From NCBI RefSeq assembly GCF_014204945.1, contig NZ_JACHMN010000001.1:682001-746000 (forward strand): a DNA stretch of 64,000 nt. The letters run 5' to 3'. The translations under genes were made by a program, and so were the position numbers. Positions 34,781 through 43,524 of this stretch are shown piece after piece. This DNA is from Allocatelliglobosispora scoriae (lineage in GTDB: Bacteria; Actinomycetota; Actinomycetes; Mycobacteriales; Micromonosporaceae). The notes below the pieces were generated by a model that was given only the letters and a program-made list of their open reading frames with translations, was not told where the DNA came from and made no database searches. Each line of letters starts with the position of its first letter. Position 1 is the stretch's first letter.

Positions 34781-35848
34781 TCAGTGCTGGTAGGTGGGGT
34801 AGTCGATGTAACCGGTGTCGCCGGGGGCGTACCAGGAATCCTTGTCACTGGCCTGCAGCGGCAGGCCGAGCCGGAACCGCTCGACCAGGTCGGGGTTGGC
34901 GAGGTATGCGCGGCCGTAGCTGACGAGGTCCGCGCCGAGTCCCAACCAGTGGTCGCCCGCCGCCCGGTCGCCCGCCTTCGGGCCGATCTGACCGCCCGGG
35001 TTGACGATGAACCCGGTCCGCCAGGCCTTGCGCAGCGACACCATCGCGTCGTCGTCGACGGTGGCGAGCACGTGGGCGTAGGCGAGCTCCAGCGGCGCGA
35101 GCGCGCCGAACAGGGCCGCGTAGAGCTGCGGCACGTCCTCCTCGACGGTCTCCCAGGTCGAGCCGCCGGGCGACAGCCGGATGCCCACCCGGTCACCGCC
35201 GATCGCCGCCGCGGTCGCCTCGGCCACCTCGACGGCGAAGCGGATCCGCCCGGCGATGGTGCCACCGTAGGCGTCGGTCCGCAGGTTGGCGCCGGAGGAG
35301 AGGAACTGCTGGATGAGGTAGCCGTTCGCGCCGTGCAGCTCGATGCCGTCGAACCCGGCGTCGACCGCCCGGCGCGCCGCGTCGACGAAGGCCTGGACCT
35401 CACCGGCGATCTCCCCGATGGCGAGGGCGCGCGGCACCGGCGCCGGGCGCGGCCCCTGCGGCGTGTAGAGCTCGGCCGTCAGGGCGACCGCCGACGGCGC
35501 CACCGGGTGGAATCCGACGACGTCGGCGTGGCCCACCCGCCCCCCGTGCATGAGCTGCGCGAAGATGCGTCCGCCGTTGGCGTGCACCGCGGCCGTCACC
35601 GGCCGCCACGCGGCGACCGTCGCTGCGCTGTGCAGCCCGGGGGTGAGCGGATTGGACTGGCCCTGCAGGCTCGGCTGGAGGCCCTCGCTGACGATCAGGC
35701 CGGCGGTGGCGCGCTGGGCGTAGTAGGTGGCCGTCGACGGGACCGGCAGGCCGTCCGCCGTACCGCGCGCCCGGGTCATCGGCGCCATGACGATGCGGTT
35801 GGGCAGGCGGAGGCCGCCGAGCTGGAAGCTGTCGAAAAGGCTGGTCAT
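34781..35848 (-). CDS. Old Yellow Enzyme-family NADH:flavin oxidoreductase (ene-reductase)
   Basis: A 355-residue FMN-dependent (beta/alpha)8 ene-reductase. Family landmarks are LPNRIVMAPMTRARG near the start, the FAQLMHGGRVGH loop, and the substrate-binding HGANGYLIQQFL. The FMN phosphate site is near DLVSYGRAYLANPDL. Such enzymes reduce the C=C bond of alpha,beta-unsaturated carbonyls and nitro compounds with NAD(P)H. CTGGAGG lies seven bases before the ATG. It is the first gene of an operon with an NmrA-like gene, divergent from a MerR regulator with a spacer-distorted promoter. Confidence 0.92.
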   Translation of the reverse strand: MTSLFDSFQLGGLRLPNRIVMAPMTRARGTADGLPVPSTATYYAQRATAGLIVSEGLQPSLQGQSNPLTPGLHSAATVAAWRPVTAAVHANGGRIFAQLMHGGRVGHADVVGFHPVAPSAVALTAELYTPQGPRPAPVPRALAIGEIAGEVQAFVDAARRAVDAGFDGIELHGANGYLIQQFLSSGANLRTDAYGGTIAGRIRFAVEVAEATAAAIGGDRVGIRLSPGGSTWETVEEDVPQLYAALFGALAPLELAYAHVLATVDDDAMVSLRKAWRTGFIVNPGGQIGPKAGDRAAGDHWLGLGADLVSYGRAYLANPDLVERFRLGLPLQASDKDSWYAPGDTGYIDYPTYQH

Positions 35849-35886
35849 GGGTCATCCTCCAGTGCGGAATGTGCGTTCACCGACGA

Positions 35887-35917
35887 CGCTAAAAGCTCAC
35901 ATCGGTGTGAGGGGCAA
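35887..35917 (-). promoter_or_regulatory. MerR-type promoter with 19-bp spacer and operator dyad
   Basis: On the minus strand TTGCCC (35917-35912) and TTAGCG (35892-35887) are separated by 19 bases, the over-long spacer typical of MerR-activated promoters. The spacer holds the palindrome CTCACA-N4-TGTGAG (35896-35911). It drives the OYE/NmrA operon and is divergent from the MerR gene. Confidence 0.72.
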
Positions 35918-35964
35918 GCAGATGTGGCCGCCGTCACGCCGGGGCGCCGAGATACGGTGGCGGC

Positions 35965-36357
35965 ATGCGGATCGGTGAACTCGCCGCGCGGACCTCGGTC
36001 TCGGTGCGGTCCCTGCGCTACTACGAGGAGCAGCGGCTGCTCGCCTCGTACCGCAACAACTCCGGGCAGCGCCACTACTCCGACGACGCGGTCGACCGGG
36101 TGCGGCTGATCCAGTCGCTCTACGCGGCCGGGCTCTCCAGCAGGTCCATCCTCGACCTCCTCCCGTGCGTCGACGCGAAGGTCAACACACCGGAGTCCCG
36201 CGCCCTGCTGCGTACCGAACGGGACCGCATCGACGCGCAGATCGCCGCCCTGACCGCCGCGCGGCAGCAGCTCGACGCGATCATCGCCGTCAGCGAGGGC
36301 CCGGCCAGCACCTGCGCCCGCCTGGGCTCCGCCGACAAGGTCGACATGCTGTCGTAA
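35965..36357 (+). CDS. MerR-family transcriptional regulator
   Basis: A 130-residue MerR-type activator. The N-terminal winged helix is MRIGELAARTSVSVRSLRYYEEQRLL, followed by the second-helix region (QRHYSDDAVDRVRLIQSLYAAGLS) and a long dimerisation coiled coil (about 75-115). Three cysteines are present (LLPCVD, STCARL). It lies divergent from the OYE/NmrA operon, whose promoter has the 19-base spacer that MerR proteins untwist on inducer binding. A quinone or electrophile inducer is likely but inferred. Confidence 0.9.
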   Translation: MRIGELAARTSVSVRSLRYYEEQRLLASYRNNSGQRHYSDDAVDRVRLIQSLYAAGLSSRSILDLLPCVDAKVNTPESRALLRTERDRIDAQIAALTAARQQLDAIIAVSEGPASTCARLGSADKVDMLS

Positions 36358-36392
36358 GGCGATCTTCACCCACCCCGTCTACATTGACGATC

Positions 36393-37817
36393 GTGAAGAT
36401 ATTCGCCGTCACCCTCGCGCTTGTCCTCGCCCTCCCGGCGCCCGCCCGAGCCCAGGCACCGACCGCCCTGCCAGGCGACGACCTCGCCTTCGCGTCGGCG
36501 GTCTTCCGGGCCACGCACAACAGCTACTCCGGCAACGTCGACGGGACCAAGGGGTCCATCACCTACCAGCTCGACAACGGCGTCCGCTTCCTGGAGTTCG
36601 ACATCCACGACAACGGGTACGCCACGTCCTTGGACTACGCCGTCGGCCACGACTACCCCGGCGACGCGGTGGACCACGCGGGCAACCCGGCGTCGAACAA
36701 CCTGCGCGGCTGGCTGCAGACGATCAACACCTGGTCGGCCGGGCACCCCGATCACGCGCCGCTGCTGGTGATGCTCGATGTGAAGGACGACCTCACCGAC
36801 AACTTCTCCTACGCCGCGGGCAACCTCACCGCGCTGAACAAGGAGCTGTCCGACGTCTTCGGGGCCCGGCTGCTGACGGCGAAGGACGTACCGGGTGCCC
36901 TCGGCACGATCGGCTCGCTGCGCGGCCGGGTGCTGACGCTGCTCTCCGGGCACGCCGGGACGCGCACCGAGTACAAGCGGGACGTGGGGGCGAACCCGGC
37001 CGTCGCGATCAACGCGCTCGGGCAGGTCGTCGAGGTCCACGACTCCGGCTCCGGCACGCTGTGGTACTGGAGCGGCACCTACGGCTCCGACGGCCGTGTC
37101 ACCTGGTTGCGGCACGGCAGGTACGGCACCGGCACCACCCCGGCGGTGGCGCTCAACGACCACGGATACCTCGTCGAGGTGCACAAGTCCCAGAACGCCG
37201 ACACGCTCTGGTACCAGGTCGGGCAGATCGGCACCGGCGGCGAGATCACCTGGTCGGCGAGCCGCCAGTACGACTCGGGCGTCCTGCCGTCGATCACCTT
37301 CGTGACGCCGGCCGGCACCGCGGTGAAGGAGATCCACCGCAGCCAGTCGTCGAGCCAGAACTGGTTCTGGGACGGCACCCTGAACCCGTCGGCGGCGACG
37401 GTCACCTGGAACAGCGCGACCCACGCCACCACGTCGCTGCCCCGGTACCCGACGACGGTCGGCGTCAGCGGAACCCGGCGCGTGACGGTGTCGACCGGCG
37501 CGGACGGTGCCGCCCCCGCCAACACGCTGCGCTACAGCACCGACCGGGTCGGCGTGCAGCGCATCCGCTACGAGCAGATCGCGTTCGACGAGTTCCAGGC
37601 GGGCGACAGCGCGCTGCTGCAGGAGGGCGCGATCTTCTACGGCGCCGTCGCGACGAACAAGTCCTTCATCACGTCGAGCCGCAACGCCGGGCGGGTCGTG
37701 CGGGGCTGGGACTTCGACGACGCGAGCCTGGCGACGAACCCGCCCGCGAACTACCCGGCGACGAACTACCCCTGGACCGGCTGGTACGCCACTGTGACCG
37801 CGAACGCCGTGCGGTAA
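36393..37817 (+). CDS. Secreted PI-PLC X-like phospholipase C domain protein with inserted repeats
   Basis: A 474-residue exported protein. After a signal peptide (1-20, APARA-Q), residues 38-95 match the phosphatidylinositol-specific phospholipase C X-domain: FRATHNSYSG with His42, RFLEFDIHD with Glu68/Asp70 and VGHDYPG with His86. The two histidines are the expected general acid/base pair. At about 200-350 three roughly 50-residue repeats (NPAVAINALGQVVEVH, PAVALNDHGYLVEVH, and a weaker third) interrupt the barrel. The barrel end (NAGRVVRGWDF) follows. TACATT eight bases before the GTG start suggests a leaderless message. Lipid or glycolipid cleavage outside the cell is likely. Confidence 0.8.
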   Translation: MKIFAVTLALVLALPAPARAQAPTALPGDDLAFASAVFRATHNSYSGNVDGTKGSITYQLDNGVRFLEFDIHDNGYATSLDYAVGHDYPGDAVDHAGNPASNNLRGWLQTINTWSAGHPDHAPLLVMLDVKDDLTDNFSYAAGNLTALNKELSDVFGARLLTAKDVPGALGTIGSLRGRVLTLLSGHAGTRTEYKRDVGANPAVAINALGQVVEVHDSGSGTLWYWSGTYGSDGRVTWLRHGRYGTGTTPAVALNDHGYLVEVHKSQNADTLWYQVGQIGTGGEITWSASRQYDSGVLPSITFVTPAGTAVKEIHRSQSSSQNWFWDGTLNPSAATVTWNSATHATTSLPRYPTTVGVSGTRRVTVSTGADGAAPANTLRYSTDRVGVQRIRYEQIAFDEFQAGDSALLQEGAIFYGAVATNKSFITSSRNAGRVVRGWDFDDASLATNPPANYPATNYPWTGWYATVTANAVR

Positions 37818-37828
37818 GCGGCTCACAG

Positions 37829-37863
37829 GGAACCCGTCGGCCGCACAGTGGTCGGCGGGTTCC
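37829..37863. terminator. Bidirectional terminator
   Basis: Fourteen-base arms GGAACCCGTCGGCC (37829-37842) and GGTCGGCGGGTTCC (37850-37863) pair with two G-U positions around a seven-base loop, between convergent genes ending at 37817 and 37866. Confidence 0.75.
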
Positions 37864-37865
37864 TC

Positions 37866-39239
37866 CTATGTGGCCGGTGTGGCGGGAATACGGACCGCCA
37901 TCACCCGGTCGACACCGGTGCAGAGCAGCCAGGGAGCTTCCGTCCGGCACTCCGAGACGACCGTGCCGGGCGGGCCGAACATGCCCAGCACCCGTACCAC
38001 CAGGTCGCCGCTGGGCAGGACCACCCCGAGCCAGGTCTGCGGCACCGAGCCGAGGGTGTCGGCCATCCAGACCACCAGACGGCCGTCGACGACCCCCACC
38101 GCCTGCCAGCCGGGCAGGGTCGCGCGGACCTCGCCGGTCGCGGCATCGACCAGCCTGCGCCGAAAGGTGCCGTTGGTGAGGATCAGCACGTCACCGGCGT
38201 CGCGGTGCCAGGCCGTGTAGAAGCGGCCGCCGGGGACGGCCCAGAGCTGTTCGCCGGTACGCGGCCGCACCGCCCGCAGTTCCGTGGCGGTGTTCAGGCA
38301 GACGAGCTCACCGCATCGCTCCGACTGCCAGACGCCGGAGAACTCCGCCGAGCGCCAGAGCCGCTGCCTCGTCGATCGGTCGTAGCCCGCCACGGTCGAG
38401 GGAACCGGCAGGTCCACCGGCTCGTAGAGCTGACCGGGGGGCCCGGGAACGACCGGCTCCTCGACGACGATCGTCGTGCTGTCGTCCGCCACGACCCGGC
38501 CGCTGGGCGGCAGCCAGCCGAGGTCGTCGGCCGTACCCGTGTCGAGGTGCAGCTCCACGCGGCTGCCGTCGCGTCGCGCCAGGAAGTACGAGCCCGGCCG
38601 GGGGACGACGCGGTGGTCTCCCCGGCTCGCGTCGGTGAATTCGGCTCGGGCGCCCTGGCCGGCGTCGAAGCTCCACCTCTGCGCACCGCCGGCCATGTCG
38701 ATCCCGGAGAGGAGCTGGTTGTCCGTCCCGTGCTTCAGGACGGCGATCCGGCCGTCCGGTGTGACGCTGACGAGGATGCCGGGCCGCTGCCACCGGACCG
38801 TGCCGTCGGCCGGGTCGACGCGGGCGATCTTGAGCCCGGGGTCGGTGTCGTCCCTCGATTCACCGGAGACGAGCAGCGCGCCGTCCGCCTCCCACGCCTG
38901 ATCGACGACGAGACGGAGGTCGGCCCGCCAGCGCGTGCCGCCGTCGGCGAGCCGCCGTGCCACCGTCGCGCCGGTGCCCGGCTCCGTCGACAGGACGAGC
39001 CCGGCGGCGGTGTCGATCTGCCCGTCGACGACCGGGAAGTCGGTCAGCTGCCGCCACGACGGTGGCGACGCCGGTGCGGCGGAGGCTCCGGTGGCGGCGA
39101 GCACGACGACAGCGCAGACCACGGCGTAGACCTGCTGCCGCCAGCGGTGCGGGATCGAGGTCGGCGTCCGCTGCGGGCGATCCTCTGGGCGATGGCGCCA
39201 CTCGTCGAGCTCGATCTCCACCTCGTTGCGCACGGCCAT
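37866..39239 (-). CDS. Membrane-anchored PQQ-like beta-propeller protein
   Basis: A 457-residue protein. It has an N-terminal cytoplasmic region of about 35 residues, one transmembrane segment (QVYAVVCAVVVLAATGASA), then an extracytoplasmic beta-propeller of PQQ-like/quinoprotein repeats. Visible blades include DGTVRWQRPGILVSVTPDGR, STVAGYDRSTRQRLWRS, LRAVRPRTGEQLWAVPG and VDAATGEVRATLPGWQ. No PQQ-binding residues or enzyme motifs are obvious, so it is more likely a binding or scaffold protein. Two cysteine pairs may be disulfides. It is followed upstream on the same strand by a NERD-domain gene 65 bases away. Confidence 0.72.
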   Translation of the reverse strand: MAVRNEVEIELDEWRHRPEDRPQRTPTSIPHRWRQQVYAVVCAVVVLAATGASAAPASPPSWRQLTDFPVVDGQIDTAAGLVLSTEPGTGATVARRLADGGTRWRADLRLVVDQAWEADGALLVSGESRDDTDPGLKIARVDPADGTVRWQRPGILVSVTPDGRIAVLKHGTDNQLLSGIDMAGGAQRWSFDAGQGARAEFTDASRGDHRVVPRPGSYFLARRDGSRVELHLDTGTADDLGWLPPSGRVVADDSTTIVVEEPVVPGPPGQLYEPVDLPVPSTVAGYDRSTRQRLWRSAEFSGVWQSERCGELVCLNTATELRAVRPRTGEQLWAVPGGRFYTAWHRDAGDVLILTNGTFRRRLVDAATGEVRATLPGWQAVGVVDGRLVVWMADTLGSVPQTWLGVVLPSGDLVVRVLGMFGPPGTVVSECRTEAPWLLCTGVDRVMAVRIPATPAT

Positions 39240-39304
39240 CCCCCGGTCCCGTCTCTCCTGACAGCTCCCGCACTCTAAACGCACGGGTCGCCGCAGAATG
39301 CCCC

Positions 39305-40138
39305 TCAGGCAGTGGTCCAGGTGGACGAGCGCCGCGCCGCCGCGTAGATCTGCTCGACCTCCTCGGGGGTGAGGACGGTCCGGCCGGGCAGCTTGCACCA
39401 CCAGCCGACCGCCCACGACGGCAGCACCCGGACACCCTGTGGGCGGCGGCGCACCCAGCCGGTGAGGCTGCGGTGGCCGTGCACCACGATCATCGGCCCC
39501 ACGTGCAGGTGCCTGCCCAGGGCGGCCGACAGGGCGAGGCGGGCGCGCTGCGCCTCCCTGCCGGCCTTGCCGACGTAGGGCTGCGCGCGGCCGCGGACGA
39601 ACACCACCCGCTCCCCCACCCGTACCACCGCACCGGGGTGGTGTTTGGTGTTGACCGTGAAGACGCCGAACGGGCCGATCACCAGGTGGTCGATGTCGCC
39701 GCCGGCACCGAGCCGGATGCCGTGGAGTACCTTCCAGCCGCGGACGGCCAGCGGGTCGAGCTTCCCGGCGACGTGCCGCTCCCCGGCCGCGCCGGTCCGC
39801 CAGGCGTAGTCGGCGGTCCGGACCCCGGCGACGCGGGCGAGCAGCCGGACCGCTCGGCTCTGCGGGCGGAGCCGGTCGGCGCGCCGCTGCAGGGCCGCGC
39901 CGGCCTCCTGATCGGCGAGGTCGGTGCCGGGGTGCCGCCGGCGCTGCGGCTCCGCCGGTGCCCCGCGGCGCCACTCGGTCACGGCCTGCTGGAACTCCGG
40001 CCACATCCCGGGCTGGTCGAGGTGGTGCTGCTGGGTACGCAGGTCGTACCACCCGACCTTGATCCCGTCGGCGGTCTCGACGTACAACCGGTCGTGGCCG
40101 TGCTTGGTCCACCGGTGGACCGACAGCGGAACCCCCAT
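39305..40138 (-). CDS. NERD-domain (nuclease-related) protein
   Basis: A 277-residue protein with a C-terminal NERD domain: GAAGERHVAGKL, then WKVLHGIRLGAGGDIDHLVIGPFGVFTVNTKHH. The DIDH...GxFxxxxK pattern is the PD-(D/E)xK-like core of the domain, with N-T-K at the usual lysine position. The first 90 residues are a basic helical region of unknown role. NERD proteins are linked to DNA processing by fold only; activity is generally unproven. Start ATG at 40138. Confidence 0.82.
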   Translation of the reverse strand: MGVPLSVHRWTKHGHDRLYVETADGIKVGWYDLRTQQHHLDQPGMWPEFQQAVTEWRRGAPAEPQRRRHPGTDLADQEAGAALQRRADRLRPQSRAVRLLARVAGVRTADYAWRTGAAGERHVAGKLDPLAVRGWKVLHGIRLGAGGDIDHLVIGPFGVFTVNTKHHPGAVVRVGERVVFVRGRAQPYVGKAGREAQRARLALSAALGRHLHVGPMIVVHGHRSLTGWVRRRPQGVRVLPSWAVGWWCKLPGRTVLTPEEVEQIYAAARRSSTWTTA

Positions 40139-40193
40139 GCGACGCCCTCCACGTAAGTACATTCGTCGATGGCATCGTACGGTGACGGTACGA

Positions 40194-41528
40194 CTACGCT
40201 GACGTCCGGCTCACCCGGTCCATCCAGGACTCGACATCGGCGGCGGTACGCGGCAGCCCGTCGGACAGGATCGTGCACCCGCTGTCGGTGATGAGGATGT
40301 CCTCCTCGATCCGGAAGCCCATCCCGCGCATCTCCGCCGGGATCAGGGCGTCGTCGGCCTGGAAGTAGATGCCCGGCTCCACCGTCAGCACGTGCCCCTC
40401 GGCGAGGGTCCCGTCGAGGTATTCGGTGGACCGCGCCTGCGCGCAGTCGTGCACGTCCAGGCCGAGCATGTGCCCCGACCCGCACAGGGTCCACCGCCGG
40501 TGCAGGCCGTTGTCCTCCTGCAGCGCCTCGTCCGCCGACACCGGGAGTACGCCGAGGTCGGCCAGCCCGTGGGCGAGGACCGTCATCGCCGCCCGGTGGA
40601 ACTCCCGGTAGGCCACGCCCGGCTTCAACACGGCGATCGCGGCGTCGTTGGCTCGGCGGCACAGCTCGTAGAGGTCGCGCTGCAGCGGCGAGAAGCACCC
40701 GGAGATCGGCAGGATCCGCGTCACGTCGGCGGTGTAGAGCGAGGTCGTCTCCATCCCAGCGTCGAGCAGCAGCAGGTCGCCGTCGCGCAGCGGCCCGTCG
40801 TTGTCGGTCCAGTGCAGGGTCGCCGCGTGCGCGCCCGCCGCCACGATCGAGTTGTAGCCGACGTCGTTGCCCTCCAGCCGGGCCCGGGACCAGAAGACGC
40901 CCTCCAGGCTGCGCTCGCTGCCGCCGGGCAGGGCCCGCACGACGTCCTCGAAGCCCCGGGTGGTGCCGGCGACAGCCTCACGCAGTTGGGCGACCTCCCA
41001 CGCGTCCTTGATCAGGCGCAGCTCGCTGAGGACCGTCGCCACCTCGGGATCGGTCTGGTCCCGGCCGCCCTCGCGCAGGTCGTCGATGTGCCGGGTCGGC
41101 AGCCCGAACTGCTTGGCGCTCTCGGCGAGGGTCGCCCGCCGACCGGCCCACAGCTCGCCGTGCTTGCGGTCGCGGAAGAACTCGCCGTTGTCGCGGTCGG
41201 AGCGCGGCCGCAGGTAGAGCGCGCACTCCCCGTCGGGCTCCTTGACGAGCACGCCCTCGGAGGACTGGTCGCCGCTGAGCCACACGTAGGCGGAGTGCGG
41301 CCGGAAGCGGTAGTGCTGGTCGGCGGAGCGCTGCCGGAAGTCTCCCGACCGGACGATGATCCGCTCGCCGGGGAAGGCCTGCTGCAGCCGGTCGCGCCGG
41401 GCCGGTGTCCAGGCCGCGACCTCCAGCGGTGGCGGATCGAGCTCGGTGTCGAGCCAGCCGGTCCGCATGAACTCCTCCAGTGCGGCGGAGACCGGCAGGT
41501 CGTGGCTTCCGGTGTGGAACTTCTTCAT
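40194..41528 (-). CDS. Xaa-Pro aminopeptidase (aminopeptidase P, M24B)
   Basis: A 444-residue cytoplasmic metallopeptidase that releases the N-terminal residue from X-Pro peptides. The creatinase N-domain is present (RIIVRSGDFRQRSADQHYRFRPHSAYVWLSG). The M24 pita-bread metal ligands are visible: the two aspartates of LLLDAGMETTSLYTADVTR, the His of GSGHMLGLDVHD, the Glu of LTVEPGIYF and the Glu of FRIEEDILI. It is the last gene of the GH127/ABC-transporter/secreted-protease operon, 50 bases after the protease gene. It fits as the enzyme that finishes imported proline- or hydroxyproline-containing peptides (inference). Confidence 0.93.
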   Translation of the reverse strand: MKKFHTGSHDLPVSAALEEFMRTGWLDTELDPPPLEVAAWTPARRDRLQQAFPGERIIVRSGDFRQRSADQHYRFRPHSAYVWLSGDQSSEGVLVKEPDGECALYLRPRSDRDNGEFFRDRKHGELWAGRRATLAESAKQFGLPTRHIDDLREGGRDQTDPEVATVLSELRLIKDAWEVAQLREAVAGTTRGFEDVVRALPGGSERSLEGVFWSRARLEGNDVGYNSIVAAGAHAATLHWTDNDGPLRDGDLLLLDAGMETTSLYTADVTRILPISGCFSPLQRDLYELCRRANDAAIAVLKPGVAYREFHRAAMTVLAHGLADLGVLPVSADEALQEDNGLHRRWTLCGSGHMLGLDVHDCAQARSTEYLDGTLAEGHVLTVEPGIYFQADDALIPAEMRGMGFRIEEDILITDSGCTILSDGLPRTAADVESWMDRVSRTSA

Positions 41529-41578
41529 CGCTACCTCCCAGGGTGGGGTCCGGGAGCACGCCCCCGGACCCCGCTTGT

Positions 41579-43513
41579 CTAGCTGAACGCCTTCACTTCG
41601 AGCAGGCCCACCGAGCTGGTGCCGTTGCTCTGCAGCAGCACCCGCAGCCTGGTGGTGTTGACCGCGGTGAAGGTGACGGTGTTGTACTGGTTGACCGCTA
41701 TCGGGTAGCCGCCGGCTCCCGGAACATCAACATAGGCGCTGCCGTTCCAGGACTGCAGCTTCCACGACGACGGCACGTCGATGCCCTGGCCGTCGTCGAA
41801 GAAGTAGACCTGCGCCTGCTTGATCGACTGTGCCGACGACCAGGTCAGGTCGGCCCACTGCTGGCCGGTCTGCGGCCAGGTGCCCCAGCGGTTGCCCTGG
41901 TTGGTGCCGCCGGAGTTGGAGCTGGTCGGGTCGCCGCCGGTGTTGATCGCGGCACAGCTCTCCCACGCCGAGGTGAAGGAGCACGACGGGGTCGCGGTCA
42001 GGGCGAGGTTCCCGCCGCCACCACCACCGCCGACGACTAGCTGGAAGGTCCGGTTCACCGGGGCGCTCTGGGCGTCGTAGTCGCGCAGCTCCACGTTGAA
42101 CGAGTAGGTGCCGGCCGTGGTCGGCGTACCGGTGACGGCTCCGGTGAAGCGGTCCAGGGTCAGGCCCGGCGGGAGCGAGCCGCTGGTGACGCGCCAGTCG
42201 TAGAACGGCACGCCGCCCTTGGCCGCGAGGGTCTGCGTGTAGGCCTGGCCGGTCGGGGCGTTGGGCAGGGTGGTGGTGGTGATCGAGGGTGCCAGGAACG
42301 GGGTGAGGTTGCGGTTGAGCGGCCAGCCCGCGTTCTCGGCGACGAGCAGTGCCAGCTTGGTCAGCATCCACCTGCGGGTCGGGAAGAGGTGGTTCCAGCC
42401 GCCGCTCTGCCCGCTGAGGCGGTCCCAGTAGGGCTGCGTGCCGGGGATGTGGTAGCTGCTGTCCAGCGGCACGGCCCGGCCCTGATAGGCGGTGACCTCG
42501 GCGTCGTTGACGCCGCCGGAGGTGACGAAGCTGCGCATCCCGGCCCAGTCGCTGTGGTACGCCACGGCGTGGCCGTACTCGTGCATGACCAGGCCGTGGA
42601 CGTCGAGCACGTTGCCCGCGATCTCGGTCTTGTACCAGTCCTCGTCGGCGAGGGAGGTGAACAGCTGCTTGCCGGCCTCGTCGTACTCGAAGATCATCGC
42701 GGTGGAGCGGTGGAGCGGGCCGGGCAGCTGCACGCCGTTGCGGGTGGCGTATTTGCCGTTGGCGGCCGGGTAGCCGGTGGAGTAGGGGGTCTGGATGCCC
42801 CGGAAGAAGACCCACATGCCGTTGTAGGCGGCGTTGTTGGTGACGGTGATGTTGTTGGCCCAGTCGTTGCCGGGCAGGTGGTTGGTCTCCGCACCGGCAG
42901 CGACGGTGTCGAACGGCTGGATGCTGAAGAACCGGTACCAGTCCTTCACGGCCTCCTCCGCTGCGGTGCGGAACGCCGGGTTGGTGAAGTAGCCGGTGAT
43001 GGTGTCGTAGCGGTAGTCGAAGGTGATCGGAATGGTCGGTTCGATCGCGGTCTTCTGGTCCTGCTGCACCCGGATCGGCATGGTCTGGGTGTATGTCGTG
43101 CCGTTGCCGGCCCGGACCGACAGCCGCAGCGTGTAGAGCTCGTCGACCCCCGGCGCGCGCTTGGAGTGGATCGCCAGCTTGAAGGTCTTCGTCTCGGTGG
43201 CGCCGGCGAAGGTGAGCTGCTTGGTCGCGCCGGTGGCGGTGAGCTGGCTGGGCAGGTCCATCATCAGCCGGGAGGTGCCCTCGGCCTTGAGGTCGATGGT
43301 CACCGGGAACGGGACGTCCGTCGGCGGCTTCACGGTCAGCTCGATGTAGGGATTGGCTAGGTAGCCCTCCCAGTCGACGAGCTTGACGCCGTAGTCGTTG
43401 ACGACCCGGCCGAACCGGTCGACGACGGTGGCGGTGCCGGCGGCGTGCGCCGGTGGGACGGCGATGAACAGGGAGGCGAGGAGCACCAGTACGAGGGTGG
43501 AAGCGCGTTTCAT
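41579..43513 (-). CDS. Secreted HEYGH zincin-like protein with Ig-like and F5/8C domains
   Basis: A 644-residue secreted protein. Signal peptide 1-24 (PAHA-A); a beta-sandwich region up to about 160; a domain holding HEYGHAVAYH at 311-320, the zincin HExxH with His311, Glu312 and His315 (His320 is a possible further ligand). A putative Ig-fold (He_PIG: GQAYTQTLAAKGGVPFYDW, LPPGLTLDRFTGAVTGTP) spans 406-495. A poly-Gly linker then leads to a C-terminal F5/8-type C domain, a carbohydrate- or surface-binding module. The peptidase family is not one I recognise. It lies 11 bases after the second permease gene, inside the arabinoside operon. Confidence 0.75.
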   Translation of the reverse strand: MKRASTLVLVLLASLFIAVPPAHAAGTATVVDRFGRVVNDYGVKLVDWEGYLANPYIELTVKPPTDVPFPVTIDLKAEGTSRLMMDLPSQLTATGATKQLTFAGATETKTFKLAIHSKRAPGVDELYTLRLSVRAGNGTTYTQTMPIRVQQDQKTAIEPTIPITFDYRYDTITGYFTNPAFRTAAEEAVKDWYRFFSIQPFDTVAAGAETNHLPGNDWANNITVTNNAAYNGMWVFFRGIQTPYSTGYPAANGKYATRNGVQLPGPLHRSTAMIFEYDEAGKQLFTSLADEDWYKTEIAGNVLDVHGLVMHEYGHAVAYHSDWAGMRSFVTSGGVNDAEVTAYQGRAVPLDSSYHIPGTQPYWDRLSGQSGGWNHLFPTRRWMLTKLALLVAENAGWPLNRNLTPFLAPSITTTTLPNAPTGQAYTQTLAAKGGVPFYDWRVTSGSLPPGLTLDRFTGAVTGTPTTAGTYSFNVELRDYDAQSAPVNRTFQLVVGGGGGGGNLALTATPSCSFTSAWESCAAINTGGDPTSSNSGGTNQGNRWGTWPQTGQQWADLTWSSAQSIKQAQVYFFDDGQGIDVPSSWKLQSWNGSAYVDVPGAGGYPIAVNQYNTVTFTAVNTTRLRVLLQSNGTSSVGLLEVKAFS

Positions 43514-43524
43514 GGCGGGATACC

